Positions 23,990 to 32,046 of a stretch of 64,000 nucleotides of DNA are shown here, one piece after another. The position numbers and the translations under genes are program-made. Positions within the stretch are counted from its first letter, which is position 1. Every line of letters begins with the position of its first letter. Under the pieces are notes generated by a model. It ran no database searches and was not told the DNA's origin. It worked only from the letters and a program-made list of their open reading frames with translations. Source of the DNA: Microbacterium sp. SSM24 (GTDB lineage: Bacteria > Actinomycetota > Actinomycetes > Actinomycetales > Microbacteriaceae); assembly GCF_025989145.1 (NCBI RefSeq), contig NZ_JAPDNQ010000002.1, forward strand, positions 496,001 through 560,000, given 5' to 3'.

Positions 23990-25210
23990 TCAGGCGTCGG
24001 CCGAGACGGATGCCTCGGTGAACCCCTGCTCGGCGAGCCAGACCGTGATCCGGTCTGTCCAGCGGTCCTGGTCGTAGTTCCACAGCTTGGTGTGACGCGC
24101 GACCTCGAACACCTCGAGCTGCACCAGATCGGGGCGCGCCACCACGAGGTCGTGCGAAGCATCCGACGGCACGAATCCGTCGTCGTCGCTGTGAAGGATG
24201 AGCATCGGATGCCGCAGCTCCGCCGCGCGCGACACGACGTCGAGCCGGTCGAACGGGATCGCGCTCCCCGCTCGCGTGATCGGGGCTGTCCACTCGTGCC
24301 GCAGCGCCTCGATCGCAAGGCCGCTCACCGTATGCGGCACGTTCATCATGCGCGCCTGGTACTCGAGCACGACGCGCCAGTCCACCACGGGCGACTCGAG
24401 GATGAGCCCGGCGATCGATCCGCGGTGTGCGGAGTTCAGCGAGACCTGCAGCGCGATCGCGCCGCCCATCGACCAGCCCATCAGGATGATGCGCCGCGCA
24501 CCACGGCGCCGCGCGAAGCCGACGGCGGCGTCGACGTCGCGCCACTCGGTGGCGCCGAGGGTGTACGTGCCGGCTCGACTGCGCGGTGCTTCGCCGTCGT
24601 TGCGGTACGAGACGACCAGCGTGGTGATGCCGAGTCCGTGGAACAGCGGGACCGCGCGCAGGCATTCGGCGCGCGTCGTGCCGCGGCCGTGCACCTGGAT
24701 GACCCAGACCTCGCCGTCGCCGGCCGGGAAGAGCCACGCCGGGCACGGGCCGACCGACGAGCCGATGAGTTCGGGGCTGTGCGCCAGCTGCAGCTGCTCG
24801 GGACGGTCGTAATACCAGCCGCTGAACGCCGCATCAGGCGACAGCCGCGCATCGACGCCGACGTGGGTGAGCAGCTTGCGCTTGACCGTGGTCGCGTCCT
24901 CCGACAGCACCGTGCCGAGCTTGACGTAGTCGGACGTCCCGCTCGTGAACAGGCCATAGCGACCGGGCAGCTCGGTATCCGGCGTGCGCGAGAGCGTGAT
25001 CGTCTGCGCGGCTGTGTCGAGCGAGAGGATGCGGGTGTCGGCGCGCCGGAGCGCGGGCGTGACGACGCGGCGCGCCATGTGGATCGAGGCCACGGCGGTC
25101 GCTGCGAGCACGCCGGTGAGAGCCACGCTGAGGATCGTGAGCGCGGCCCTGACTCCGGTCAGGAGGGCGGGTGATGCGCCGCGGATCGCGGCGCGCCTGG
25201 GAGCGGCCAT
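23990..25210 (-). CDS. membrane-anchored alpha/beta hydrolase
   Basis: The 406-residue protein has an N-terminal hydrophobic segment (about 18-40) followed by a hydrolase domain. The nucleophile elbow is LMGWSMGGAIALQ (Ser), the acid is in ILHSDDDGFVP and the His in VARHTKLWNYD. An N-terminal beta region precedes the catalytic domain. The family includes poorly defined lipases and peptidases. The start shares a 25-bp gap with DUF3000, and the two minus/plus -10 elements overlap. Confidence 0.85.
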   Translation of the reverse strand: MAAPRRAAIRGASPALLTGVRAALTILSVALTGVLAATAVASIHMARRVVTPALRRADTRILSLDTAAQTITLSRTPDTELPGRYGLFTSGTSDYVKLGTVLSEDATTVKRKLLTHVGVDARLSPDAAFSGWYYDRPEQLQLAHSPELIGSSVGPCPAWLFPAGDGEVWVIQVHGRGTTRAECLRAVPLFHGLGITTLVVSYRNDGEAPRSRAGTYTLGATEWRDVDAAVGFARRRGARRIILMGWSMGGAIALQVSLNSAHRGSIAGLILESPVVDWRVVLEYQARMMNVPHTVSGLAIEALRHEWTAPITRAGSAIPFDRLDVVSRAAELRHPMLILHSDDDGFVPSDASHDLVVARPDLVQLEVFEVARHTKLWNYDQDRWTDRITVWLAEQGFTEASVSADA

Positions 25211-25219
25211 CGAGGCCTC

Positions 25220-25229
25220 ACTCTAGTCT
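25220..25229. promoter_or_regulatory. overlapping divergent -10 elements
   Basis: On the plus strand TAGTCT (25224-25229) lies 6 nt before GTG 25236 of DUF3000. On the minus strand TAGAGT (25225-25220) lies 9 nt before ATG 25210 of the hydrolase. The two hexamers share two bases, so polymerase cannot occupy both at once. Confidence 0.55.
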
Positions 25230-25235
25230 GTCCGA

Positions 25236-25826
25236 GTGGCTGAGCTTCGTCCTCCGGCGGCTATGACGCCGTTCGCGCATGCTGCCGAGTCCGTGCGGGC
25301 CATCGTTTTCCGCGACGACATCTCGGTGAGCGAGATCGCGGCGCCCTCGGGGCTGGCCCCGGACGCTCTGGCCCTTCGGGGCGATGTGCGTCCCGAGGGC
25401 GAAGGCGAGGAGTCCGTCTACGGCACAGGGCGGCTGGTGCTCCTCCACGACGCCGACGAGCCCTCCCAGTGGAACGGACCGTGGCGGATCGTGAGCTTCG
25501 CCCAGGCGCCGCTCGAACCCGACATCGGGATCGACCCGATGCTGGCGGATGTCGCGTGGGCCTGGCTGACGGATGCGCTCAGCTCGCGGGGCGCGGGCTA
25601 CCACTCGGCATCCGGCACCGCCACGAAGACCCTTTCGAAGGGGTTCGGTTCGCTGGCCGCGGAGGGGGACGGAGCGCAGATCGAACTGCGCGCGTCCTGG
25701 TCGCCCGAGGGCGAGATCGCGCCGCACGTGGAAGCATGGGCGGAGTTGGTGTGCATGCTCGCGGGTCTTCCCCCGGGCTCGGAAGGGATCGCAATGCTGG
25801 GTTCACGCAAGGTGCCGCGTGACTGA
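25236..25826 (+). CDS. DUF3000 family protein
   Basis: A 196-residue actinobacterial protein of unknown function that regularly precedes an HRDC-containing RNase D. Visible features are PFAHAAESVRAIVFRDDISV, WNGPWRIVSFAQAPLEPD and GGYHSASGT-like segments (read as GAGYHSASGTA here). GTG 25236 has a leaderless -10 TAGTCT. It overlaps the next gene by 8 bp, so the two are almost certainly co-translated. No catalytic motif is evident. Confidence 0.9.
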   Translation: MAELRPPAAMTPFAHAAESVRAIVFRDDISVSEIAAPSGLAPDALALRGDVRPEGEGEESVYGTGRLVLLHDADEPSQWNGPWRIVSFAQAPLEPDIGIDPMLADVAWAWLTDALSSRGAGYHSASGTATKTLSKGFGSLAAEGDGAQIELRASWSPEGEIAPHVEAWAELVCMLAGLPPGSEGIAMLGSRKVPRD

Positions 25827-27018
25827 ATACGTCGTCATCGATCGTCTCGACGACTTTCGGGACGCCGCGCAGCAACTGGCCCTCGGGCACGGCCCGGTGG
25901 CCGTCGACGTCGAACGCGCGTCAGGATTCCGCTATTCGCAACGCGCCTACCTCGTTCAGGTCTACCGGCGCGGCGCGGGCGTGTTCCTCTTCGATCCGCC
26001 GCCGATCGGCGACTTCTCGGCCCTGCAGGACGCGATCGGCGACGCCGAATGGATCCTCCACGCGGCGAGCCAGGATCTCCCGTCGCTGCGCGAGCTCGAG
26101 CTCGAGCCCAAGACGATGTTCGACACGGAGCTCGCCGCTCGCCTCCTCGGCCATGAGCGCGTCGGCCTGGGAGCCGTCGTCGAAGACACGCTGGGGATCA
26201 CGCTCGCAAAGGCCCATTCGGCGTCGGACTGGTCCACACGCCCGCTTCCGCAGTCCTGGCTGGAGTACGCCGCGCTCGATGTCGAGCACCTCGTCGACGT
26301 GCGCGACATCCTCGTCGCCGAGCTCGCCGAGCAGGGCAAGACAGAGTACGCCGCCGAGGAGTTCCGCGCCGTGCTCGAACGCGAACCCAAGCCCCCGCGC
26401 GACGACCCGTGGCGGCGCCTGAGCGGTCTGCACCTCGTGCGGGGGCGGCGGTCGCTCGCGATCGCCCGCTCGCTGTGGACGGCGCGCGAGGACTACGCCC
26501 GCGAACAGGATGTCGCCCCCGGAAGGCTCGTGCCCGATCGCGCGCTCGTGGCCGCGGTGATGGCGGACCCGAAGTCGAAGTCCGAGCTCGCGTCCGTGAA
26601 GGAGTTCACCGGCCGGGCGAGTCGCATGCAGCTCGATCGCTGGTGGCTGGCGTTCGAGGACGGACGCGCCGCGACCGACCTGCCCCTCGAACGCGTCCCC
26701 GGTGGCGACACGCTCCCCCCGCCGCGCGCCTGGCCGGACCGCAACCCGGAAGCCGATGCGCGCTTGAAGGCCGCTCGGCCCGTCGTGGAAGAGCTCGCGC
26801 GCGAGCTGAAGATGCCGACCGAGAACCTGCTCACGCCCGACCTGCTGCGCCGCGTGGCCTGGTCTCCGCCCGATCCGGTGACCGCGGCATCCGTCGGCGA
26901 AGCCCTCGAGGCACTCGGCGCACGCGCATGGCAGATTGCGCAGACCTCACAGGTGATCGCCGATGCCTTTGTGGGTTCCGTGCAATCGGCCGTGACGGCG
27001 TCCGAAGACGCTTCGTAG
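25819..27018 (+). CDS. ribonuclease D-like protein with HRDC domain
   Basis: The 399-residue protein has a DEDD exonuclease domain: VAVDVERASGFRYSQRAYLVQV (motif I), a DLPSLRELEL/FDTELAARLLG region (motif II), and EYAALDVEHLVDVRD (motif III). A C-terminal HRDC region (about 210-290) follows. RNase D trims RNA 3' ends. GTG 25819 lies within the DUF3000 stop region. The DUF3000-RNase D pair is conserved in Actinobacteria. Confidence 0.93.
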   Translation: MTEYVVIDRLDDFRDAAQQLALGHGPVAVDVERASGFRYSQRAYLVQVYRRGAGVFLFDPPPIGDFSALQDAIGDAEWILHAASQDLPSLRELELEPKTMFDTELAARLLGHERVGLGAVVEDTLGITLAKAHSASDWSTRPLPQSWLEYAALDVEHLVDVRDILVAELAEQGKTEYAAEEFRAVLEREPKPPRDDPWRRLSGLHLVRGRRSLAIARSLWTAREDYAREQDVAPGRLVPDRALVAAVMADPKSKSELASVKEFTGRASRMQLDRWWLAFEDGRAATDLPLERVPGGDTLPPPRAWPDRNPEADARLKAARPVVEELARELKMPTENLLTPDLLRRVAWSPPDPVTAASVGEALEALGARAWQIAQTSQVIADAFVGSVQSAVTASEDAS

Positions 27019-27090
27019 GATTCCCCCACCCGATTCCGGCGCTTCCGAGCGCGCTCCTAGGCTGGCGGCATCCCTATTTTTGGAGGCAGA

Positions 27091-28293
27091 GTGGCCGAGC
27101 TTTCGGACGTCTTCTTCGTCGATGGAATGCGCACCCCCTTCGGGCGCGCCGGCGAGAAGGGCATGTACTGGAACACCCGATCGGATGATCTCGCCGTGAA
27201 GGCGACGATCGGGCTCATGGAGCGCAACGCGGACGTTCCGACCGACCGCATCGACGATGTGGCGATCGCCGCGACGTCGCAGACGGGCGACCAGGGGCTC
27301 ACGCTCGGGCGCAGCGTCGCGATTCTCGCGGGGCTCCCTCAGACGGTTCCGGGGTTCGCGATCGACCGCATGTGCGCGGGCGCGATGACGAGCGTCACCA
27401 CGATGGCCGGGTCTATCGGCGTCGGCATGTACGACATCGCCCTCGCGGGCGGCGTCGAGCACATGGGACACCACCCGATCGGGGGCAATGCCGACCCGAA
27501 CCCGCGTTTCGTCGCGGAGCGCATGGTCGATCCGGGCGCGCTCAACATGGGTGTCACCGCGGAGCGCATCTTCGATCGGTTCCCGCACCTCACCAAGGAG
27601 CGCTCCGACCGCTACGGCATGCTGAGCCAGCACAAGGCGCAGGCCGCCTACGACGCCGGAAAGTTCCAGCCCGACCTGGTTTCGGTCGCTGTCAAGGATG
27701 CCGACGGCTCGTGGGGTCTCGCGACCGAGGACGAAGGCCGCCGCCCGCAGACGACGATGGACGACCTCGCCGCCCTCAAGACCCCGTTCCGTCCGCACGG
27801 ACGCGTGACCGCCGGCACCTCGTCGCCGCTCACCGATGGGGCGACCATGTCGCTCCTCGCCGGTGGCGGCGCCGTCAAGGAGCTCGGGCTCGCCCCCAAG
27901 ATGAAGCTCGTCTCGTTCGCCTTCGCCGGCGTCCAGCCCGAGATCATGGGCATCGGTCCGATTCCGTCGACGGAGAAGGCGCTCAAGAAGGCCGGCCTCA
28001 CGATCGCCGACATCGGTCTGTTCGAGCTCAACGAGGCGTTCGCCATCCAGGTGATCTCGCTCCTCGACCACTTCGGCATCGCCGACGACGATCCGCGCGT
28101 GAACCAGTGGGGCGGCGCGATCGCCCTCGGCCATCCGCTGGCGGCCTCGGGCGTGCGCCTCATGATCCAGCTCGCGGCGCAGTTCGCCGAACGTCCCGAC
28201 GTCCGGTACGGCCTCACGGCGATGTGCGTGGGCCTCGGTCAGGGCGGCTCGGTCATCTGGGAGAACCCGCACTACGACGGCAAGAAGAAGTAG
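27091..28293 (+). CDS. fadA: thiolase (acetyl-CoA acyltransferase)
   Basis: The 400-residue thiolase has the nucleophilic Cys in IDRMCAGAMTSV, the GHPLAASGVR loop with the catalytic His and the MCVGLGQGGSV loop with the proton-transferring Cys. It performs the last step of beta-oxidation. It is followed 11 bp later by a FadB-type multifunctional protein, so the two probably form an alpha2-beta2-like fatty-acid oxidation unit. Start GTG 27091 with GGAGG nearby. Confidence 0.94.
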   Translation: MAELSDVFFVDGMRTPFGRAGEKGMYWNTRSDDLAVKATIGLMERNADVPTDRIDDVAIAATSQTGDQGLTLGRSVAILAGLPQTVPGFAIDRMCAGAMTSVTTMAGSIGVGMYDIALAGGVEHMGHHPIGGNADPNPRFVAERMVDPGALNMGVTAERIFDRFPHLTKERSDRYGMLSQHKAQAAYDAGKFQPDLVSVAVKDADGSWGLATEDEGRRPQTTMDDLAALKTPFRPHGRVTAGTSSPLTDGATMSLLAGGGAVKELGLAPKMKLVSFAFAGVQPEIMGIGPIPSTEKALKKAGLTIADIGLFELNEAFAIQVISLLDHFGIADDDPRVNQWGGAIALGHPLAASGVRLMIQLAAQFAERPDVRYGLTAMCVGLGQGGSVIWENPHYDGKKK

Positions 28294-28304
28294 GACCGCC
28301 TCGA

Positions 28305-30449
28305 ATGACGAACTACGAAGAGATCGACTTCTCCCCGCTGGACGCCCTTGCCGAAGGCGAAGTGGTGACGCACTCCCGCGTGCGCGACATCCGGCTGCCC
28401 TCGGGCAAGGTGCTCGCACTGGTGACCCTCGACAACGGTCGGGACCACACACGACCGAACACGCTCGGTCCGACCACGCTGAAGCACCTCGGCCAGACGC
28501 TCGATGCGCTCACCGCGCGGGCGGCGGCCGGCGAGATCCAGGCCGTCGCGGTCACGGGCAAGCAGTACATCCTGGCCGCCGGCGCCGACCTTTCCGACAT
28601 CTCGAAGGTCGGCTCCAAGGACAACGCCCGTCTCATCGCGCAGCTCGGGCACCACGTCTTCGGCAAGCTGTCGGAGCTCGGTGTACCTGCGTTCGCCTTC
28701 GTCAACGGACTCGCGCTCGGTGGCGGGCTCGAGATCGCGCTCAACTCCACGTACCGGACGGTGGATGCCTCGGCCGCCGCGATCGCACTGCCCGAGGTGT
28801 TCCTCGGCATCATCCCGGGCTGGGGTGGCGCGTACCTGCTGCCGAACCTGATCGGCATCGAGAACGCGCTCGAGGTGGTCGTCTCGAACCCGCTCAAGCA
28901 GAACCGCATGCTCAAGCCGCAGCAGGCGTTCGACTACGGGATCGTCGATGCGATCTTCCCCGCCGCGAACTTCCTCGAGGATTCGCTGCGCTGGGCCGAC
29001 GCGGTGCTGGGCGGCTCCGTGAAGGTTCATCGGAAGAACGAGCCGGGCAAGATCGAGCGCCTCACGAAATGGCCGATCGCGATCAAGGTCGCGCGCGGAA
29101 TGCTCGAGTCCAAGATCGGCACCGTCCCGAAGTCGCCATACGCGGCGCTCGAACTGCTCGACAAGGCGAAGAGCGGCACGAAGGCCGAGGGGTTCGCCCG
29201 TGAGGACGAGGCGCTGGCCGACCTCGTCGTCGGCGACCAGTTCGCGGCATCCATGTACGCCTTCGATCTGGTGCAGAAGCGCGCGAAGCGTCCCGTCGGC
29301 GCTCCCGACAAGGGCCTCGCCAAGAAGGTGACAAAGGTCGGCATCATCGGCGCCGGCCTCATGGCGAGCCAGTTCGCGCTGCTGTTCGTGCGCAAGCTTC
29401 AGGTCCCGGTGCTCATCACCGACCTGGATCAGGCTCGCGTCGACAAGGGTGTGGCGTACATCCACGACGAGATCGGCAAGCTCGAGGCGAAGGGCCGACT
29501 CGACGGCGACAGTGCCAACAAGCTTCGCGCGCTCGTCACCGGAACGACCGACAAGAGCCTCTACGCCGACTGCGACTTCGTCATCGAGGCGGTCTTCGAA
29601 GAGGTCGGCGTCAAGCAGACGGTCTTCGGTGAGATCGAGAAGGTCATCGCTGAGGACGCCATCCTCGCCACGAACACCTCGTCGCTGTCCGTCGAGGAGA
29701 TCGGCGCGAAGCTCGCTCACCCCGAACGTCTGGTCGGCTTCCACTTCTTCAACCCGGTCGCGGTCATGCCGCTGATCGAGATCGTGAAGACGCCGCACAC
29801 GTCGGATGCCGCGCTCTCGACCGCGTTCGTCGTCGCGAAGAACCTCGGCAAGAATGCGGTGCTGACGGCCGATGCCCCCGGCTTCGTCGTCAACCGCCTG
29901 CTCGCCAAGGTGATGGGCGAGGCCGCGCGGGCCGTGTACGAGGGCACGCCCGTCGCGGAGGTGGAGAAGGCCTTCGCCCCACTCGGACTTCCGATGGGCC
30001 CCTTCCAGCTGATCGACCTCGTCGGTTGGAAGGTCGCCGCGCACGTGCAGGACACGATGGTGAAGGCGTTCCCCGACCGGTTCTACGCGAACGAGAACTT
30101 CCACGCTCTCGCGGAACTCTCCGAGGTCGTCGAGACGGACAAGGGCGGCCGGGTCACCGGATGGACCAAGGCTGCGGAGAAGGCGCTCAAGCCCGCCGTG
30201 GGGTCGTCCCCGGCGTCTGCCGCGACGATTCTCGCGCGCGTGCAGGACGGCCTCGCGCAGGAGATCCGGATCATGCTCGACGAGGGCGTCGTCCCCGAGG
30301 TCGAGGACATCGACCTGTGCCTCATCCTCGGCGCAGGCTGGCCGTTCATCGACGGTGGCGCATCGCCCTACCTCGACCGCGAGGGTGCGTCGGAGCGTAC
30401 CTTCGGCGACACGTTCCACCACCCGGTCATCAGGGGCATCGGCGCCTGA
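28305..30449 (+). CDS. fadB: FadB-type enoyl-CoA hydratase/3-hydroxyacyl-CoA dehydrogenase
   Basis: The 714-residue protein has an N-terminal crotonase domain (oxyanion loops YILAAGADLSDISKV and NGLALGGGLEIALNS) and a C-terminal dehydrogenase with Rossmann motif VGIIGAGLMASQFA, the NTSSLSVEEI loop and catalytic region GFHFFNPV. It converts enoyl-CoA to 3-ketoacyl-CoA for the thiolase just upstream. A long hairpin 22 bp after the stop terminates the operon. Confidence 0.95.
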   Translation: MTNYEEIDFSPLDALAEGEVVTHSRVRDIRLPSGKVLALVTLDNGRDHTRPNTLGPTTLKHLGQTLDALTARAAAGEIQAVAVTGKQYILAAGADLSDISKVGSKDNARLIAQLGHHVFGKLSELGVPAFAFVNGLALGGGLEIALNSTYRTVDASAAAIALPEVFLGIIPGWGGAYLLPNLIGIENALEVVVSNPLKQNRMLKPQQAFDYGIVDAIFPAANFLEDSLRWADAVLGGSVKVHRKNEPGKIERLTKWPIAIKVARGMLESKIGTVPKSPYAALELLDKAKSGTKAEGFAREDEALADLVVGDQFAASMYAFDLVQKRAKRPVGAPDKGLAKKVTKVGIIGAGLMASQFALLFVRKLQVPVLITDLDQARVDKGVAYIHDEIGKLEAKGRLDGDSANKLRALVTGTTDKSLYADCDFVIEAVFEEVGVKQTVFGEIEKVIAEDAILATNTSSLSVEEIGAKLAHPERLVGFHFFNPVAVMPLIEIVKTPHTSDAALSTAFVVAKNLGKNAVLTADAPGFVVNRLLAKVMGEAARAVYEGTPVAEVEKAFAPLGLPMGPFQLIDLVGWKVAAHVQDTMVKAFPDRFYANENFHALAELSEVVETDKGGRVTGWTKAAEKALKPAVGSSPASAATILARVQDGLAQEIRIMLDEGVVPEVEDIDLCLILGAGWPFIDGGASPYLDREGASERTFGDTFHHPVIRGIGA

Positions 30450-30470
30450 CGTTCTGACAGCCTGGTTGAC

Positions 30471-30524
30471 GGCGAACCGCCAGGATCCCGCACGACGAGT
30501 GACGCGGATCCCGGCGGTTTCGCC
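30471..30524 (+). terminator. long hairpin ending the fad operon
   Basis: GGCGAACCGCCAGGATCCCGC (30471-30491) pairs with GCGGATCCCGGCGGTTTCGCC (30504-30524), a roughly 20-bp near-perfect stem with one bulge and mismatch. No U-tract follows. It sits between two genes converging on it, so it could serve both. Confidence 0.7.
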
Positions 30525-30570
30525 CTCCACGCGACGTGCACGTCGGTCGTGCAGCGCTGGGTGTATCCGG

Positions 30571-30624
30571 GCGCGTCGGAGCTCAGCGGCGCGTCGGATC
30601 ACCGCGGCGCGCCGGAGCTCGACG
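30571..30624. repeat. three 18-bp imperfect tandem repeats
   Basis: GCGCGTCGGA at 30571, GCGCGTCGGA at 30589 and GCGCGCCGGA at 30607 repeat at an exact 18-bp period in the non-coding stretch between the fad terminator and the HNH gene's stop codon. The intervening bases vary. Confidence 0.7.
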
Positions 30625-30659
30625 GGATTCAACGGTCGGGGACGGAGCTGGGGCCGGGG

Positions 30660-31973
30660 CTAGAAAGGCGCGTCCGCCACGTCGGGTGGTCCGGACGGAC
30701 GGAAGACGGGGACCGCCCGTTCGGGTTTGACGAGGTACTGCCGCCCGGTCGGCGACCGCCACAGTAGCGCCCCGCCCTTGTCGGGAAGGTTCTCGACAGC
30801 CCAGCCACCGTGATGCTTCACCGTGTGGTGCCCGACGCACAACGGGGCGTGGTTATCGAGGGCGGTGTGGCCGCCATGCTCCCATGCGATGTTGTGGTCG
30901 ATCTCGCACCTGGACGCCGGTATCCCGCATCCGGGGGCCATGCACCGGTCTGCGCGCCACCTGATGAGCTTTCGCAGGGCCGGTGGTGGGCGGTACCGGG
31001 TGCGACCCACCGACAGCACCATTCCGGTCTCGGGGTGGGTGAGCACCCGCATCCAGAGCTCGTCTCCACCGCAGAGGTTCTTGGCCACGCTGAGCGGGAT
31101 GGGGCCTACTCCTTCTACCGTCGCGGGGGCGAGCCCTTGTCTGTGGCGGGCGGTGTCGTCCTCAGCCAGCAGCGCGAGTGCCGGCACCGTCACCGCGACG
31201 GTCGCACGGACTCCCCGTGCCCCGTCGGGATGAGCGGCAGTCGAGCCGTCGATGAGCAGGTCGCACAACACATCGGCGCGGGTCTGATCCAACGACCGGG
31301 TCTCTTCCGGCTCAGCGTTGATGACTTTCGCCATTCTCGTGACCCGGTCGTGAATCGCGTGCGCTTCGACCGCCGGCAGGTACGCGTGCAGCCACGCCAT
31401 CCCCTCTGCTGCGGGCTCGACGACGATCCGACGGTTCGTCAACGCCTGCTCGTGTCGCTGCATGAGTGTGGCGGATTCCTCCGACTCGATCAGTCTCTGC
31501 AACTGCCGGCGGAAAGATCCCACGGGCAGTTCCATCGCCAACTCGACCGCTCGCCCCGTGAGCCGCTCGCGCACGTCGAGGGACGCAAGATCCATCAGCT
31601 GCACGAGGACGATCGCGTGCCGTTCGGTGATCCGTGCCCGTCCCAGTGCTTCCAGCGCGTCCGGATACCGGTGCACCAACGCGTCGGCCTGCGCGAGAAG
31701 CGCGCCGGCCGTGCTCTCTGTCATCCCCAGCGCCGAAGCCAACTCCAGACGCACCGACCGTTCGACGATCTCCACAGCGCCCCCGCCGTACTGACCCGCG
31801 TTCTCGACCGCGTTGGACCGCAGCCGTTCCACGCGTTCGAACCGCTCGGCTGCGAAGACCGACATCATCCCCGCGACCTCGGTCACCAACTCCACGTCAT
31901 CCGGAACCGGAGCAGCCCATCCCGGCACGGCGTCGACGGACTCGAAGTCCGAGGCGTCGGGGAGGAATGTCAT
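30660..31973 (-). CDS. DUF222/HNH endonuclease
   Basis: A 437-residue protein of the DUF222 plus C-terminal HNH type that is abundant in Microbacteriaceae. The helical DUF222 region (about 30-290) contains AALGMTESTAGALLAQADAL, and the HNH nuclease reads CEIDHNIAWEHGGHTALDN followed by LCVGHHTVKHHGGW. The function in vivo is not known. ATG 31973 is preceded 7 nt by a minus-strand TAATGT, so a leaderless start is likely; ATG 32003 is an alternative. An AGGTATGTTCTAA stretch just upstream looks like one half of an SOS-box-like dyad. Confidence 0.9.
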   Translation of the reverse strand: MTFLPDASDFESVDAVPGWAAPVPDDVELVTEVAGMMSVFAAERFERVERLRSNAVENAGQYGGGAVEIVERSVRLELASALGMTESTAGALLAQADALVHRYPDALEALGRARITERHAIVLVQLMDLASLDVRERLTGRAVELAMELPVGSFRRQLQRLIESEESATLMQRHEQALTNRRIVVEPAAEGMAWLHAYLPAVEAHAIHDRVTRMAKVINAEPEETRSLDQTRADVLCDLLIDGSTAAHPDGARGVRATVAVTVPALALLAEDDTARHRQGLAPATVEGVGPIPLSVAKNLCGGDELWMRVLTHPETGMVLSVGRTRYRPPPALRKLIRWRADRCMAPGCGIPASRCEIDHNIAWEHGGHTALDNHAPLCVGHHTVKHHGGWAVENLPDKGGALLWRSPTGRQYLVKPERAVPVFRPSGPPDVADAPF

Positions 31974-32046
31974 GTCACAGACATTAGAACATACCTCCGA
32001 CATCGCTCACGCGGCGCCGATCACCAAGCCGCGACCGCCCCGGTGC

